This document shows, piece after piece, positions 17,727 through 25,855 of a stretch of 64,000 nt of DNA (positions are counted from its first letter, which is position 1; each line of letters begins with the position of its first letter). A model generated the notes under the pieces. The model was given only the letters and a program-made list of their open reading frames with translations. It was not told where the DNA came from and ran no database searches. Source of the DNA: Streptomyces sp. 7-21 (GTDB lineage: Bacteria > Actinomycetota > Actinomycetes > Streptomycetales > Streptomycetaceae); the NCBI RefSeq assembly GCF_016741785.1, contig NZ_JAERRL010000002.1, positions 1 to 64,000 on the forward strand. The letters run 5' to 3'. Made by a program: the position numbers and the translations under genes.

Positions 17727-17744
17727 GCGTCAGGTAGGTGACGC
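17727..17744 (-). promoter_or_regulatory. 18-bp palindrome upstream of the sugar operon promoter
   Basis: GCGTCA-ggtagg-TGACGC is a perfect 6-bp inverted repeat with a 6-bp spacer, about 37 bp upstream of the -35 hexamer. It could bind a dimeric regulator, probably an activator given its place. The regulator is not identified. The remaining intergenic sequence from 17745 to 17921 shows nothing else I can support. Confidence 0.35.
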
Positions 17745-17921
17745 ACGGTAATAAACCCAGGTCAGCGCGGATATGGCGCGACTGGTGTCCTGGTGGGAAG
17801 CGGGCAGAGGCGGGCGCGCGGCAGCCGGTGCGCGGGCATGGCGAGCGGCCGCGCGCACGCGCCGGTTTCCGTGGGGCGTGCGCGGCGGCCGCACGACGGC
17901 CGCCGGACGCGGTCGCGGAAC

Positions 17922-17954
17922 GGTGAGGGAGGCGGCCGCCGCTGCGGCCTCACC
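17922..17954 (-). terminator. Imperfect hairpin after the gene at 17962-18747
   Basis: GGTGAG... pairs with ...CTCACC with GC-rich inner pairs and mismatches. It is directly downstream of the stop at 17962 on the minus strand. Confidence 0.4.
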
Positions 17955-17961
17955 CGAGCGG

Positions 17962-18747
17962 TCAGCCGACGATGGTGGCGCAGATCACGGCCTGGCGGTC
18001 GTAGACCTCCCACGTGTAGTACATGGTCTGGTCGTAGGCGTCCTGCGAGCAGAAGCCGGGCGGGTACTCCTCCTGCGCCTGGTAGTAGCCGGTGATGCGG
18101 AGGATCTGGTTGTACTCCACGGGTACCTGGTCCGTGTCGCACGGCCAGGCCGTGTCCATGCGGGCCAGCACGGTGTCGCCGTCCATCTCGCCGGGGAAGC
18201 ACTGCTGCTCGGCGTACCGGCGGCGCACGCACAGCGTGGCGACGTCACCTGTGTTCGGGTCGGTGTACGACCAGTAGGTCTCGCTCTCGGTGATCGGGCA
18301 GATGGTGTCGGTGCGGACCTCCAGCACGTCGTACAGAGCCCCGGCGCTGTCGCAGTCGGCCGTCTCCGGGCGTTCTTCCAGCCAGGTCTCGCCGCCGTAG
18401 TAGTTCCGCAGACAGGAGCCGGGGCTGATGGCCATGAACGCCTCGTACGTCGCGTCGTGGGCCGGCGCGGACGGCGACGGGCCGATGTCCGGCACCGTCG
18501 TGCCGCCGCCGTCCTCCCCGCCGCCGGGGACCTCCAGGTCCTCCAGGTCTTCGAGACCATCCAGCCCTTCCGGGCCGCCCATCCCGCCGAGCGGATCGCC
18601 TCCCTGGCCGGCGCCCCCGGAATCGCTCGCCTCGGCGTCGGAGCCGGAGCCATCGCTGGTGAGCGCGTACTGCACGCCGCCGATGACGATGGCGGCCACC
18701 AGTGTCAGCCACACCACTCCGGTCGCCGGGCTCTTGTTGCTCCGCAT
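17962..18747 (-). CDS. Membrane-anchored secreted protein, LppU/SCO3897-like
   Basis: 261 residues. One N-terminal membrane anchor (VVWLTLVAAIVIGGVQYAL, about 12-30) is followed by a long Gly/Asp/Ser-rich linker with an odd Leu-Glu/Asp repeat (GLDGLEDLEDLEV). The globular C-terminal half (from about 105) has several cysteines in the pattern GSCLRN...ADC...ICP...TLC...QQCFP...PCD...GFC...VIC, suggesting disulfides outside the cell. The pattern 'G-x-C ... x-C-x-x-x-x-A-x-Y-x-V-L-E-V' resembles the LppU/SCO3897 family. That match is from memory and function is unknown there too. The ATG follows GGGGGGACAG. Single-gene unit. Confidence 0.7.
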   Translation of the reverse strand: MRSNKSPATGVVWLTLVAAIVIGGVQYALTSDGSGSDAEASDSGGAGQGGDPLGGMGGPEGLDGLEDLEDLEVPGGGEDGGGTTVPDIGPSPSAPAHDATYEAFMAISPGSCLRNYYGGETWLEERPETADCDSAGALYDVLEVRTDTICPITESETYWSYTDPNTGDVATLCVRRRYAEQQCFPGEMDGDTVLARMDTAWPCDTDQVPVEYNQILRITGYYQAQEEYPPGFCSQDAYDQTMYYTWEVYDRQAVICATIVG

Positions 18748-19082
18748 CTGTCCCCCCGTGGCGAAGTGATGGTCACCCGTTATCAGGGTGGTCAGTATCC
18801 CAGAGCGCCGTCATGCCCAGCCCGGTTCCCGGTTTTCGGGTACCGGTTCTGTGCCAGGGCATCGTCCCCGGTGGGGCGCCCGGCGGGGCGGCCGGCCGGT
18901 CAGCGCGGGGAAGATGGTTTGTGGCATGTGCCCGGCTACGTGCCGGGGCGGGGGCGCGATTGTAGACGCGGTGTCCACAAGGTCAACGGCTGGAAAGCGG
19001 ATCCACCTCATTGAGCGGCTTCACCGCGAAGGGCGGCCAGGCCGGGCCGAGTTGGTGCAACCTTGCCCTTATGAGGGCTCCT
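18748..19082. other. 335-bp intergenic region between divergent genes
   Basis: This must hold the promoters of the LppU-like gene (minus) and the Uma2 gene (plus). I see GC-rich short repeats such as CCCGGTTCCCGG and CCGGTCAGCGCGGGG but no clear -10/-35 pair, no operator palindrome and no convincing small gene. Confidence 0.4.
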
Positions 19083-19664
19083 ATGGACCCATCGGAGAGG
19101 GCCACACCCGAGAACTGGATGTACCCACCGTGGGGAGGGTGGACGTTCAATCAGGTCAAGGACCTGTGGCTCCCCTTCGACTGGGAGATGCACGACGGCG
19201 TGATCTCCGTGCGCCCGCAGACGACGTACTGGCACGACATGGTGCGTGACGAGCTCTTCTTCGTGCTGCGGGAGGCGTGGGGCGGAGCGCCGCACTCGAT
19301 GCGCCTCACCCGGCGCGTGTCGGTTGGCGACCGCACGCTGATCAGGCCGGACATCGTCGTCTCGCACGAACGCGGACCGGACACCGAATCGCTGGCCACC
19401 CCCGTGCGGAATGTCGCGCTCGTCGTCGAGGTGGTGGCGCCGGAGTCGCGCACCGAGGACCGCTACCGCAAACCCGGCCTGCTGGCCGCCGCCGGGCTGC
19501 CGCACTACTGGCGCGTGGAGCGCGGCGAGGACGGTCTCCCCGTCGTCCACGAGTACGCCGGCGGCGCCTCGGGCTGGGAGCGCTGGACGGAGCACCGGGG
19601 CACGCTGGCCACCGATGGGCCGTTCCCCGTCGAGATCCCGCTGCGGCGGCTCGTCGAGCGGTAA
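19083..19664 (+). CDS. Uma2-family putative PD-(D/E)XK nuclease-fold protein
   Basis: 193 residues. The C-terminal half has the core seen in Uma2 (DUF820) proteins: IRPDIVVSHE with the metal-binding Asp, VALVVEVVAPESR carrying the E-x-V/E-x-x-S motif, DRYRKPGLLAAAGLPHYWRVE and a final FPVEIPL strand. These proteins are greatly amplified in Streptomyces and cyanobacteria, and their biological role is not established. The ATG at 19083 follows GAGGGCTCCT; an in-frame ATG at 19071 is an alternative. It stands alone with no transposase or restriction gene next to it. Confidence 0.88.
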   Translation: MDPSERATPENWMYPPWGGWTFNQVKDLWLPFDWEMHDGVISVRPQTTYWHDMVRDELFFVLREAWGGAPHSMRLTRRVSVGDRTLIRPDIVVSHERGPDTESLATPVRNVALVVEVVAPESRTEDRYRKPGLLAAAGLPHYWRVERGEDGLPVVHEYAGGASGWERWTEHRGTLATDGPFPVEIPLRRLVER

Positions 19665-19728
19665 CGAGTGCCAGCCGGTCTCCCCCCCCGTCCTCTTTCC
19701 CCGTCTCTCCGTTCTCGCGAGGCGCGCG

Positions 19729-20154
19729 TCAGGGCGTCGCGGGCGCCGGACCCGTCAGCCGGCCGAGCACCTCACCCGGCAGCGTCCGCAGGCTGGCGCC
19801 GTCCGCCAGCGGGCCGGTGACGATGTCCGTGGAGACCGGGCGGAAGTCGGCGATCTGCGTGCCCGCCGAGTTCGACAGCGGGTCGGTGCCCGTGTTGGCC
19901 AGCGGATTGAGCTGAAGGTCCGCAACCGGGCCGAGGGCGTGCGCCGTGGCGTCCGCCGTGGTGCCCAGCGTGCCGCCGAGGACGCCGGAGACGCCCTGGA
20001 CCGCGCCCACGCCCAGGTCGTCCGGGATGATCTCCGCCGCGGTGCCGCCCGCAGAGCCGAGCATCGCCCCGCCGGCCGCCGTGGCCGTCAGCCCCACGCG
20101 CAGCGCGGCGCGCCTGGCCGCGCCGCCCGGGCGCCGCTTGCCCCTCATCCCCAT
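19729..20154 (-). CDS. Small secreted protein of unknown function
   Basis: 141 residues. The N-terminus MGMRGKRRPGGAARRAALRVGLTATAAGGAMLG looks like a Sec (possibly non-classical) signal with a likely cleavage after GGTAAA. The mature part is rich in Gly, Ala, Pro and Leu and has no cysteines. It carries recurring 'PLA-N/D' elements (LQLNPLANTGTDPLSNSAGT, IVTGPLADGASLRTLPG). No family recognised. ATG 20154 follows GGTGGGTGCTAC. It is transcribed away from the small gene at 20317. Confidence 0.6.
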   Translation of the reverse strand: MGMRGKRRPGGAARRAALRVGLTATAAGGAMLGSAGGTAAEIIPDDLGVGAVQGVSGVLGGTLGTTADATAHALGPVADLQLNPLANTGTDPLSNSAGTQIADFRPVSTDIVTGPLADGASLRTLPGEVLGRLTGPAPATP

Positions 20155-20316
20155 GTAGCACCCACCAGATCGCACTCGACAATGATTACGTATTGAAGCC
20201 GAACGATTACGGTAGTTGCACATCTCCCTGGTTTCATCCCCTCCCGGCTCCGATCACCCGCATGAGTGATGGCCGGTCGAGCTGCCGAATGGCCGCAAAA
20301 GCGTTCAAATGATCCT

Positions 20317-20487
20317 ATGGCTGACTACGCGGACTTCATCGAGAGCTGGACCCGCCGCCTGCTGGACTTCGCCGCCGGCGGCGGGGACGAGGGCGAGGCG
20401 CGCGCCATCGTCGCGGAGATCTACCGGGCGGCGGCCGCCACCTACGAGGACGAAATGGCCGACCGCGAAGCCGAACGGGAGGAGTAG
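20317..20487 (+). CDS. Small acidic hypothetical protein
   Basis: 56 residues: starts MADYADFIESWTRRLLDFAAGG and ends in the acidic helix EDEMADREAEREE. No family recognised. No ribosome site is present, but TCAAAT ends 7 bases before the ATG, which fits a leaderless message as for neighbouring genes. It lies 104 bp upstream of menG in the same direction. Confidence 0.5.
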   Translation: MADYADFIESWTRRLLDFAAGGGDEGEARAIVAEIYRAAAATYEDEMADREAEREE

Positions 20488-20579
20488 GCGGGCGGGGGCA
20501 CGTTGTGACGCCCGGCGCGTGGCCGCGCGCCGTCCCGGCCGCCCGGAGCCCGCCGTAAGGTCCCTGCCGGGCCATCGGC

Positions 20580-20585
20580 GAGAAT
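20580..20585 (+). promoter_or_regulatory. Likely -10 hexamer of a leaderless menG promoter
   Basis: GAGAAT ends 7 bases before the GTG start and there is no ribosome site in front of the gene, so the transcript probably begins at the start codon. Confidence 0.4.
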
Positions 20586-20591
20586 GGCGGC

Positions 20592-21293
20592 GTGACCCGA
20601 GCGACCCTGGCCAAGCAGCCCCGAGACGTCCGCGCGATGTTCGACGCCGTGGCGGCGCGCTACGACCTCACCAACGACGTCCTCGCGCTCGGCCAGAACC
20701 GCCGCTGGCGCAAGGCCGTCGCCCGCGCCGTCGCCGCCCGCCCCGGGGAGCGGGTCCTCGATCTCGCGGCCGGCACCGGCACCTCCTCCGAGCCCTTCGC
20801 CGCCGCCGGCGCCTTCACCGTGCCCTGCGACTTCAGCTTCGGCATGCTCAGCGAGGGCAAACGGCGCGTCCCCTGGCTGCCGTTCACCGCCGGCGACGCG
20901 ACCCGGCTCCCCTTCGCCGACGACAGCTTCGACGCCGTCACGATCTCCTTCGGCCTGCGGAACGTCCAGGACACCGATGCCGCGCTGCGCGAGATGCTGC
21001 GCGTCACCAGGCCGGGCGGACGCCTGGTCATCTGCGAGTTCAGCCACCCCACCTGGGAGCCGTTCCGCACCGTCTACACCGAGTACCTGATGCGCGCGCT
21101 GCCCGCCCTCGCCCGCCGGGTCGCCAGCAGCCCCGACGCCTACGTGTACCTCGCGGAGTCGATCCGCGCCTGGCCGGACCAGCCCGCCCTGGCGGCCCGC
21201 GTGCTGCGCGCCGGATGGCGCCGCGTGGGCTGGCGCAACCTCTCCGGCGGCATCGTCGCGCTCCACCGGGGGTTCAAGACGGCACCGCGGTAG
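20592..21293 (+). CDS. menG: Demethylmenaquinone methyltransferase (MenG/UbiE)
   Basis: 233 residues, usual length. The class I methyltransferase motif [13 protein letters not shown] (residues 55-66) binds S-adenosylmethionine. UbiE/MenG signatures are [21 protein letters not shown] near the start, [17 protein letters not shown] (motif II) and [19 protein letters not shown] (motif III). The enzyme C-methylates demethylmenaquinone, the last ring step before side-chain reduction. It is followed 48 bp downstream by a geranylgeranyl-reductase-family gene, which is the usual order in actinobacteria and supports a joint role in menaquinone maturation. Confidence 0.95.
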   Translation: MTRATLAKQPRDVRAMFDAVAARYDLTNDVLALGQNRRWRKAVARAVAARPGERVLDLAAGTGTSSEPFAAAGAFTVPCDFSFGMLSEGKRRVPWLPFTAGDATRLPFADDSFDAVTISFGLRNVQDTDAALREMLRVTRPGGRLVICEFSHPTWEPFRTVYTEYLMRALPALARRVASSPDAYVYLAESIRAWPDQPALAARVLRAGWRRVGWRNLSGGIVALHRGFKTAPR

Positions 21294-21341
21294 CCGCCCG
21301 TAGACTGCACGTCAGCGACTCGCAAGCGATGGGAGCCGAAC

Positions 21342-22634
21342 GTGCCCGAGACCACCGCCGCTTCCCTGGAGCACACCGCCGACGTCATCGTCGTCGGCGC
21401 CGGGCCGTCGGGCTCCACGGCCGCTTACCACCTCGCGCAGTCGGGGCTGGACGTCCTGCTGCTGGAGAAGACGGCGTTCCCCCGCGAGAAGGTCTGCGGC
21501 GACGGGCTGACGCCGCGCGCGGTGAAGCAGCTGGTGGCCATGGGCATCGACGTCTCGGAGGAGGCGGGCTGGCTGCGCAACAAGGGCCTGCGCATCCTCA
21601 GCGGCGGGCGCCGGCTGGAGCTCGAGTGGCCGCAGCTGGCCTCGTACCCGGACTACGGACTGGTCCGCAAACGCGACGACTTCGACGAGCAGCTGGCCCG
21701 GCAGGCCGAGAAGGCGGGCGCCCGGCTCTACGAGCGGTGCAACGTCAGCGGGCCCGTCCGCGATGCGAGGACGGGGCGGATCACGGGCGTTGAGGCCAAA
21801 CTCGGCGAAGAGCGTGAGCCGGTCACCTTCCGCGCTCCCGTCGTGATCGCCGCCGACGGCAACTCCTCCCGGCTGTCGGTGGGCATGGGGCTGCACCGGG
21901 ACGCCAGCCGGCCGATGGGCGTCGCGGTGCGGACGTACTTCCGGACGCCGCGCCACGACGACGACTACCTGGAGTCCTGGCTGGAGCTCTGGGACCGCCG
22001 GGGCGGCCAGGAGCGGCTGCTGCCCGGCTACGGCTGGGTGTTCGGCATGGGAGACGGCACCTCCAACGTGGGCCTGGGCGTCCTCAACAGCTCGCCCGCC
22101 TTCCGGGACCTCGACTGGCGGGAGGTGCTGCGGGCCTGGTGCGCCAGCATGCCGGAGGAGTGGGGCTTCACGCCCGAGAACATGACCGCCCCCATCAGGG
22201 GAGCGGCGCTGCCGATGGCCTTCAACCGCAAGCCGCACTACACCCGCGGCCTGCTCCTCGTCGGCGACGCGGGCGGACTGGTCAACCCGTTCAACGGCGA
22301 AGGCATCGCCTACGCCATGGAGTCGGGCAGCATCGCCGCCGAGGTCGTCAGCCAGGCGCTGGCCCGCCAGACGCCCGGGCAGCGGGAACTCGCCCTCCGC
22401 CGTTACCCGAAGATCCTCCAGGACACCTACGGCGGCTACTACACCCTCGGCCGCGCTTTCGTGAAGCTGATCGGCAACCCGAAGGTCATGAAGTTCGGGA
22501 CCGAACACGGCCTGAGCCGCGACGCGCTGCGGCGCTTCATGCTCAAGCTGCTCGCCAACCTCACCGACCCGACGGGCGGCGACGCCATGGACCGCGTCAT
22601 CAACGCCCTGACCAAGGTGACCCCCAGGTCCTGA
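21342..22634 (+). CDS. Geranylgeranyl-reductase-family FAD oxidoreductase (MenJ-like)
   Basis: 430 residues. The N-terminal dinucleotide-binding motif VIVVGAGPSGSTAAYHLAQ (GxGxxG at 19-24) and EKTAFPREKVCGDGLTPRA are hallmarks of the family. The second FAD motif is LLLVGDAGGLVNPFNGEGIAYAMESG, shown in part, around 303-330. Mycobacterial MenJ partly saturates the menaquinone side chain, and streptomycetes make such hydrogenated menaquinones. Position directly after menG supports that substrate. A role in reducing other isoprenoid chains cannot be excluded. Start GTG 21342 follows GGGAGCCGAAC. A strong hairpin terminator follows. Confidence 0.9.
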   Translation: MPETTAASLEHTADVIVVGAGPSGSTAAYHLAQSGLDVLLLEKTAFPREKVCGDGLTPRAVKQLVAMGIDVSEEAGWLRNKGLRILSGGRRLELEWPQLASYPDYGLVRKRDDFDEQLARQAEKAGARLYERCNVSGPVRDARTGRITGVEAKLGEEREPVTFRAPVVIAADGNSSRLSVGMGLHRDASRPMGVAVRTYFRTPRHDDDYLESWLELWDRRGGQERLLPGYGWVFGMGDGTSNVGLGVLNSSPAFRDLDWREVLRAWCASMPEEWGFTPENMTAPIRGAALPMAFNRKPHYTRGLLLVGDAGGLVNPFNGEGIAYAMESGSIAAEVVSQALARQTPGQRELALRRYPKILQDTYGGYYTLGRAFVKLIGNPKVMKFGTEHGLSRDALRRFMLKLLANLTDPTGGDAMDRVINALTKVTPRS

Positions 22635-22647
22635 CAACACGCTGAGC

Positions 22648-22679
22648 GGCGCAGGCGGCTCGCGTGAGCCGCCTGCGCC
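22648..22679 (+). terminator. Hairpin terminator after the GGR-family gene
   Basis: A perfect 14-bp stem (GGCGCAGGCGGCTC / GAGCCGCCTGCGCC) and 4-nt loop lie 13 bp after the stop. Just after it the 12-mer ATGCCAGCAGCG-like unit occurs twice. Confidence 0.8.
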
Positions 22680-22740
22680 ATGCCAGCAGCGGCCATGCCA
22701 GCAGCGACTCGGCGGACTGGGGGCGGACTGAGCGTCCCGC

Positions 22741-23076
22741 TTACTGGATGATGGCCGGCACGTCCTCGACGGTGATGTCGTGGGTGGTCTCGAAGATGCC
22801 GTCCGGCAGGGTGCCGCCGCTGCCGCTGGAGCCTTCCCAGGTGACCTCCCAGGTGAGGCTGGCGGTCAGCGGGTAGGAGCCCGTGCCGTGCGTGGCGCGG
22901 TGGTACGTGAGGCCGCAGGGCGGCGTGTCCCCGGCCTGGGCCGCGGTGTACGGATGCCCGATCGTGCCGTCGCCGTTGCGGGCGCATGCGCCCGGCGACG
23001 GGTGGAGCGTGGCGTCCCCGGTCCCCGCCTGGAGGGTACCTGGAGCAGGAGCCGAGCGCGGGCCGTTCCAGATCAC
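22741..23076 (-). pseudogene. C-terminal fragment of a secreted protein gene
   Basis: From an in-frame GTG at 23076 the frame gives 111 residues with two cysteines (GACARNGDG and PPCGLTYHR) and a beta-rich end (YPLTASLTWEVTWEGSS, FETTHDITVEDVPAIIQ). The 'PCG..Y.R.......Y.L.....W.V.W' pattern is typical of the end of larger Streptomyces extracytoplasmic proteins of unknown function. No signal peptide, membrane helix or ribosome site is found upstream; the frame simply runs on in low-complexity Pro/Arg-rich sequence. I read it as a gene that lost its 5' part. A short real gene is the alternative. Positions 23077-23267 hold nothing I can support. Confidence 0.5.
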
Positions 23077-23267
23077 CGCTGATGAGGGCTTCGTCGTGGG
23101 GAGATCGCTCTCGCGGCGGTCGATGCCGTCCTCGGGCGTGGGGGAGGAGTTACCCGACGGGGACGGTGGACGCCGGCGCGGGAGGGGCTTTGCCGCAGGT
23201 GCGACGGAGCCGGACGCCGGGAGACGCGGCGCGCCGGGGCACGCGCCTCCCGGCGTCCGGGCGGGCG

Positions 23268-24107
23268 TCAGCTGACGCGGACGGCGCCGGTGGGCGGGTC
23301 CCAGTCGAGGGAGCGCTCGACCACGCCGGTCGAGGAGTTCTGGGCGCCTATGAACGTGCCGCCGCCCACGTAGATGGCGACGTGGTAGGCGCTGCCCGCG
23401 CTGCCCCAGTAGAGGATGTCGCCGGGCTGGAGGGCGTCCAGGGAGACCTGGGTGCCCATCACCGACTGCTCGGCGGCGGTGCGGGGCAGGGAGACGCCCA
23501 CCGAGGCGTACGCGGCCTGCACGAGGCTGGAGCAGTCCCACGCGTCGGGGCCGGTGGCGCCCATGACGTACCCGTCGCCGAGCTGAGCACGGACGTAGTC
23601 CACGACGGCGGAGCCGGAGGACGACGTGACGGGGGCGGACTGGGTCTGCGCCTGCGCCGTGGCGTCCTGCTGGGCCTGTGCCCGCGCCTGGGCCTCGGCC
23701 CGGGCGGCTGCCTCGCGCCGCTCCCGCTCCTGGCGCTCGCGGCGCTCCTCGCGCTCCCGGCGCTCGGCGGCCTCGCGCCGGGCCTCTGCCACGGCGCGCT
23801 GCTGGGCCTGCTCGCGTGCCTGCCGCGTCTCGGTCTCCGTGACGTAGGAGTGGGTCGCGTCGGAGGCGCGGGTGGCGGTGTCGGCCAGCACCTCGTCCAG
23901 GGCGATGGCCGGGTCGACGGCCGGGAGTTCGGCCGACGTCTCGCTCGGGTTCTCCTCAGCGGACGCCGTGGACGACGCCGCGCCGGTCACCGCGACCGTA
24001 CCGGCAACGCCGGTGAGGACGCCGCCGCGTACCAGCCACGAGGGGCGCGGCTGGCGCGGCTTGCGGTGCCTGCCGCGGTAACGGTTCGGGAACGTGGTTC
24101 GGGACAT
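23268..24107 (-). CDS. NlpC/P60-family cell-wall endopeptidase
   Basis: 279 residues. An N-terminal signal/anchor (WLVRGGVLTGVAGTVAVTG, with likely cleavage after ASA near residue 50) is followed by a highly charged stretch (about 94-158), with blocks such as RREAAERREREERRERQ that should form a long helix or coiled coil. The C-terminal NlpC/P60 domain (about 166-275) has catalytic Cys192 in DAWDCSSLVQAAY and His242 in SAYHVAIYVGGG. Such enzymes cut D-glutamyl-diaminopimelate bonds in peptidoglycan stems. The charged spacer differs from the SH3 or coiled-coil modules of well-known P60 proteins. ATG 24107 follows AGGGTGTCC. The 275-bp upstream region shows no clear riboswitch. Confidence 0.92.
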   Translation of the reverse strand: MSRTTFPNRYRGRHRKPRQPRPSWLVRGGVLTGVAGTVAVTGAASSTASAEENPSETSAELPAVDPAIALDEVLADTATRASDATHSYVTETETRQAREQAQQRAVAEARREAAERREREERRERQERERREAAARAEAQARAQAQQDATAQAQTQSAPVTSSSGSAVVDYVRAQLGDGYVMGATGPDAWDCSSLVQAAYASVGVSLPRTAAEQSVMGTQVSLDALQPGDILYWGSAGSAYHVAIYVGGGTFIGAQNSSTGVVERSLDWDPPTGAVRVS

Positions 24108-24382
24108 GGACACCCTGGCTACCAGGCATGCCCGCTTGATCTCAATCGACGTGGGATCCGCCACAGTGCGGGGGTTGGGGAGGAGTTGACGGGCTATTTG
24201 TCCGAAGTGCCGTTTCGTGGGGATGTCCTTCCTTACCAGCCGGTTACCGCGCTGTCCTGCGCGTTGTCCAAATTGTCCGACCGTCAGATCCCCGCTAGCA
24301 CAGGCCCCTCGGACAGTTCAATGTTGCCGCCTCGTTACCGGAGAGCGCCGTGGTGCACATCACGTTCACATGGTGGTCTCAC

Positions 24383-25165
24383 CTACGACCACCACTGGTC
24401 ATAGGCGAGCCGTGCGACGAGCGCCGTGACGACGACGAGCAGCACGAGCCGCACGAACCCGCTGCCCCGGTTGAGCGCTGTGCGCGCGCCCGCCCAGCCG
24501 CCCGCCATGTTGAGGAGTGCCATGAACGGCACCAGCGGCCACAGAACCGTTCCGGCCCCGCCGAAGACGGCGAGCGCGCCGGCGTTCGTGCCGACGTTCA
24601 CGATCTTGGCCGTCGCGGAGGCGCGGAGCATGTCGAGGCGGAGCAGGGCGACCAGGCCGATGACGAGGAACGTGCCGGTGCCGGGGCCGATCAGGCCGTC
24701 GTAGAAGCCGATGCCCACACCGGTCAGCAGCAGGGCGGCCGCCTTGCGGCGGCGCGAGGGCGCGGGCCCGGCGGGGGCCGTCCCGAAGCGGGGCCGGAGG
24801 ACGACGAAGGCCGCCACCGCCAGCAGGACGACCATGATCAGGGGCTGGAGCACTTCTTTGCTGACCGCGGACGCAAACAGTGCGCCGCCAGCCGCCGATG
24901 CTGCCGCGAGGCCGGCCAGGCGCAGTGCCAGGCGGCGGTCGAGCGGTGCCCGGCGCGCGTAGGTGACGGCGGCGATGGACGTTCCGGTGACGGCGACGGC
25001 CTTGTTGGTGCCGAGGGCGTAGGCGGGCGGCTGGTCCGCGGGCAGGCCGATGAGCAGGGCGGGAAGGAGCAGCAGCCCTCCTCCGCCGACGACCGCGTCG
25101 ACCCATCCGGCCGCCGCGGCGGCGAGGCAGAGCAGGACGGCAGTCGTGAGAGATATGTCGGGCAC
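24383..25165 (-). CDS. TauE/SafE-family (DUF81) membrane transporter
   Basis: 260 residues with about eight hydrophobic segments. The conserved first half motif GWVDAVVGGGGLLLLPALL and its echo GFYDGLIGPGTGTFLVIGLV in the second half define this family of sulfite/organosulfonate or other anion exporters. The substrate is unknown. GTG 25165 (MPDISLTTAV) best fits family starts; GTG 25177 is an alternative, and neither has a ribosome site. It is transcribed away from the nuo operon. Confidence 0.9.
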   Translation of the reverse strand: MPDISLTTAVLLCLAAAAAGWVDAVVGGGGLLLLPALLIGLPADQPPAYALGTNKAVAVTGTSIAAVTYARRAPLDRRLALRLAGLAAASAAGGALFASAVSKEVLQPLIMVVLLAVAAFVVLRPRFGTAPAGPAPSRRRKAAALLLTGVGIGFYDGLIGPGTGTFLVIGLVALLRLDMLRASATAKIVNVGTNAGALAVFGGAGTVLWPLVPFMALLNMAGGWAGARTALNRGSGFVRLVLLVVVTALVARLAYDQWWS

Positions 25166-25344
25166 AGGGTGAGACACTAGGAGGTCACGAAGCACCGCCC
25201 GCGATGAGGTATAAGCGCCCTTAATCTTTGCGGATTTGCGGACTCGCGTTCGCATGCCCTGTTTCGGCCACTGTGGGTGTCAGTGCCATCGCGTAACGTT
25301 CTGATCGCGTGGGCGAGATCACAGGGGTGATCCTGTACCCCGTG

Positions 25345-25374
25345 TCGAACGTCACAGGGGGTCCGGCATAGGAT
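25345..25374 (+). promoter_or_regulatory. Putative promoter of the nuo operon
   Basis: TCGAAC (25345-25350) and TAGGAT (25369-25374), 18 bp apart, form a plausible housekeeping-type promoter. Transcription would start near 25381 and leave an ~85-nt leader before nuoA. Confidence 0.4.
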
Positions 25375-25385
25375 GCCTCCAGCCT

Positions 25386-25401
25386 TGTGAACTGACTCAC
25401 A
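25386..25401 (+). promoter_or_regulatory. Candidate Rex operator (ROP) upstream of nuoA
   Basis: TGTGA-ACTGAC-TCACA is a perfect 5-bp inverted repeat with a 6-bp spacer. It matches 12 of 16 positions of the Streptomyces Rex operator TGTGAACGCGTTCACA, with all four mismatches in the centre. Rex is the NADH/NAD+-sensing repressor of respiratory genes, and nuo is among its reported targets in S. coelicolor. The site lies just downstream of the inferred start point, 64 bp before the nuoA GTG, a good place for repression. A Crp-type protein is an alternative, since TGTGA-N6-TCACA is also a Crp consensus. Confidence 0.65.
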
Positions 25402-25464
25402 TAGCGATGATCTTCAGGGGTCGTCGCGCAGGCAGTCGCCGTTGACTGGAAGGAGCGAGGTGCG

Positions 25465-25824
25465 GTGAACGCGTACGTTCCCATCCTCGTGCTGGGCGCC
25501 CTCGGGGCCGCCTTCGCCGTCTTCTCCTTGGTCCTGGCCGCGATCGTCGGTCCCAAGCGCTACAACCGGGCCAAGCTGGCCGCCTATGAGTGCGGGATCG
25601 AGCCGACGCCGCAGCCGGAGGGCGGGGGCCGCTTCCCGGTGAAGTACTACCTGACGGCGATGCTCTTCATCATTTTCGATATCGAGATCGTCTTTCTCTA
25701 CCCGTGGGCCGTGCACTTCGACTCGCTGGGGATGTTCGGGCTCGTGCAGATGCTCGTCTTTGTCGGCCTGATCGGTGTGGCTTACGCGTACGACTGGCGC
25801 CGCGGAGGACTCGAATGGGACTGA
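25465..25824 (+). CDS. nuoA: NADH-quinone oxidoreductase subunit NuoA
   Basis: 119 residues with three transmembrane helices. The family motif [17 protein letters not shown] lies in the loop after helix 1, with Cys43 in a region near the quinone site. [23 protein letters not shown] forms helix 2 and [19 protein letters not shown] helix 3. NuoA is one of the small membrane subunits of complex I at the junction between the peripheral and membrane arms. GTG start with AAGGAGCGAGGTGCG upstream. First gene of a 14-gene operon in the canonical A-N order. Confidence 0.97.
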   Translation: MNAYVPILVLGALGAAFAVFSLVLAAIVGPKRYNRAKLAAYECGIEPTPQPEGGGRFPVKYYLTAMLFIIFDIEIVFLYPWAVHFDSLGMFGLVQMLVFVGLIGVAYAYDWRRGGLEWD

Positions 25825-25855
25825 ACGGTACGGCACGGGAAGAGAGGCGCAGCTG

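Noticed and set aside
19083..19664. Uma2 gene as part of a defence island or mobile element
   Set aside because: No restriction, toxin, integrase or transposase gene is nearby, and Uma2 proteins are dispersed in many copies in streptomycetes.
24108..24382. Possible c-di-AMP (ydaO-type) riboswitch upstream of the P60 gene
   Set aside because: Many actinobacterial P60 genes have one, but I could not find the conserved core or terminal pairing in this 275-bp region.
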